61,229 nt of DNA from NCBI GenBank assembly GCA_013297745.1, contig JAAFIM010000017.1, positions 1 through 61,229 of the forward strand. The letters run 5' to 3'. This document shows, piece by piece, positions 61,027 through 61,229 of this stretch. The position numbers and the translations under genes are program-made. The notes under the pieces are model-generated. The model searched no databases. It saw only the letters and a list, made by a program, of their open reading frames with translations, and had not been told where the DNA came from. Position 1 is the first letter of the stretch. Every line of letters starts with the position of its first letter. The stretch is from Chitinophagales bacterium (GTDB lineage Bacteria; Bacteroidota; Bacteroidia; Chitinophagales; Saprospiraceae).

Positions 61027-61229
61027 TTTGAAAATAATTTAAAGATGAAAAAAATAAGAAATTACATCAAAAGCTTGCGCACGCAATTGAGTAAAACACA
61101 AAAATAATACAGAATTTAAAAAGTAAGTGTGTAATAAAAATTAAGCAATATTGCGCAAATAAGTAAAAAGACAAAGTTTAATTAAAGCCTTCGGATTGTT
61201 AAAATATGTTTGGAGGGCGTCAGATAATT

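Noticed and set aside
1-61229. tRNA, rRNA and insertion-sequence genes
   Set aside because: No cloverleaf, rRNA segment or transposase-like protein was recognised in the intergenic stretches by reading.

Overview
The window comes from a Bacteroidota (Bacteroidetes) genome, AT-rich at roughly 35-40 % G+C by eye. Supporting features are the TAnnTTTG-type -7 promoter element (mostly TATCTTTGCG), the lack of obvious Shine-Dalgarno sequences, two secreted proteins with type IX secretion (T9SS) C-terminal sorting domains, BatD/BatE, a TonB-dependent receptor with a carboxypeptidase-regulatory-like N-domain, DUF3810, DUF4221 and many short-lipobox lipoproteins. The genus cannot be named from the sequence. 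No rRNA, tRNA, transposase, integrase, phage gene or CRISPR array was recognised.

Layout. 1-8270: two successive modules of an exported protein followed by a cytoplasmic-looking protein with a shared N-terminal tag. In the first module the second protein is only a 112-residue remnant; in the second it is a 1632-residue repeat protein. 8377-12710: an outer-membrane barrel protein and two tandem paralogous lipoproteins. 12876-22981: a TerB-like protein, a DksA/TraR-like protein, a CBS protein, PabA/TrpG, DUF3810, DUF819, a protein-kinase-like membrane protein, TsaC and a lipoprotein. 22997-28708: an LRR protein, a periplasmic protein with six PilJ/NarX-like modules and a T9SS protein. 28775-31278: a two-gene cassette (peptidoglycan-binding-like plus caspase/CHAT-like protein, then a lipoprotein) between identical 52-bp direct repeats. 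31317-36716: metF, batD, batE, nadE. 37070-41425: a hypothetical protein, a DUF4241/KOW protein, trmB and an O-antigen-ligase-like protein. 41466-43524: an ATPase/HNH pair resembling Septu anti-phage defence. 43560-48146: TonB receptor, rnhB, map, rsmG. 48720-51803: a large T9SS protein. 52431-55951: tadA, an amidohydrolase and a 598-residue protein with a Cys/His papain-like C-terminus. 56189-58948: an Nfu/ApbC iron-sulfur pair and a CapA-like lipoprotein. 58998-61026: thioredoxin-like lipoprotein, DUF4221 and a small Cys-containing lipoprotein.

Conserved housekeeping genes alternate with accessory cassettes. The most interesting part is a set of signal-less, charged, multidomain proteins (1408/3203, 28938 and 54155), two of which sit beside an exported partner. 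That arrangement fits effector/immunity-type pairs, but this is inference. Around them are signs of local genome dynamics: tandem paralogues with conserved ends and divergent centres, a 198-nt identical block, a frame-breaking (AC)7 tract at the start of the caspase-like gene, and four unrelated tandem-repeat arrays (41, 41, 21 and 43 bp) placed directly downstream of genes.
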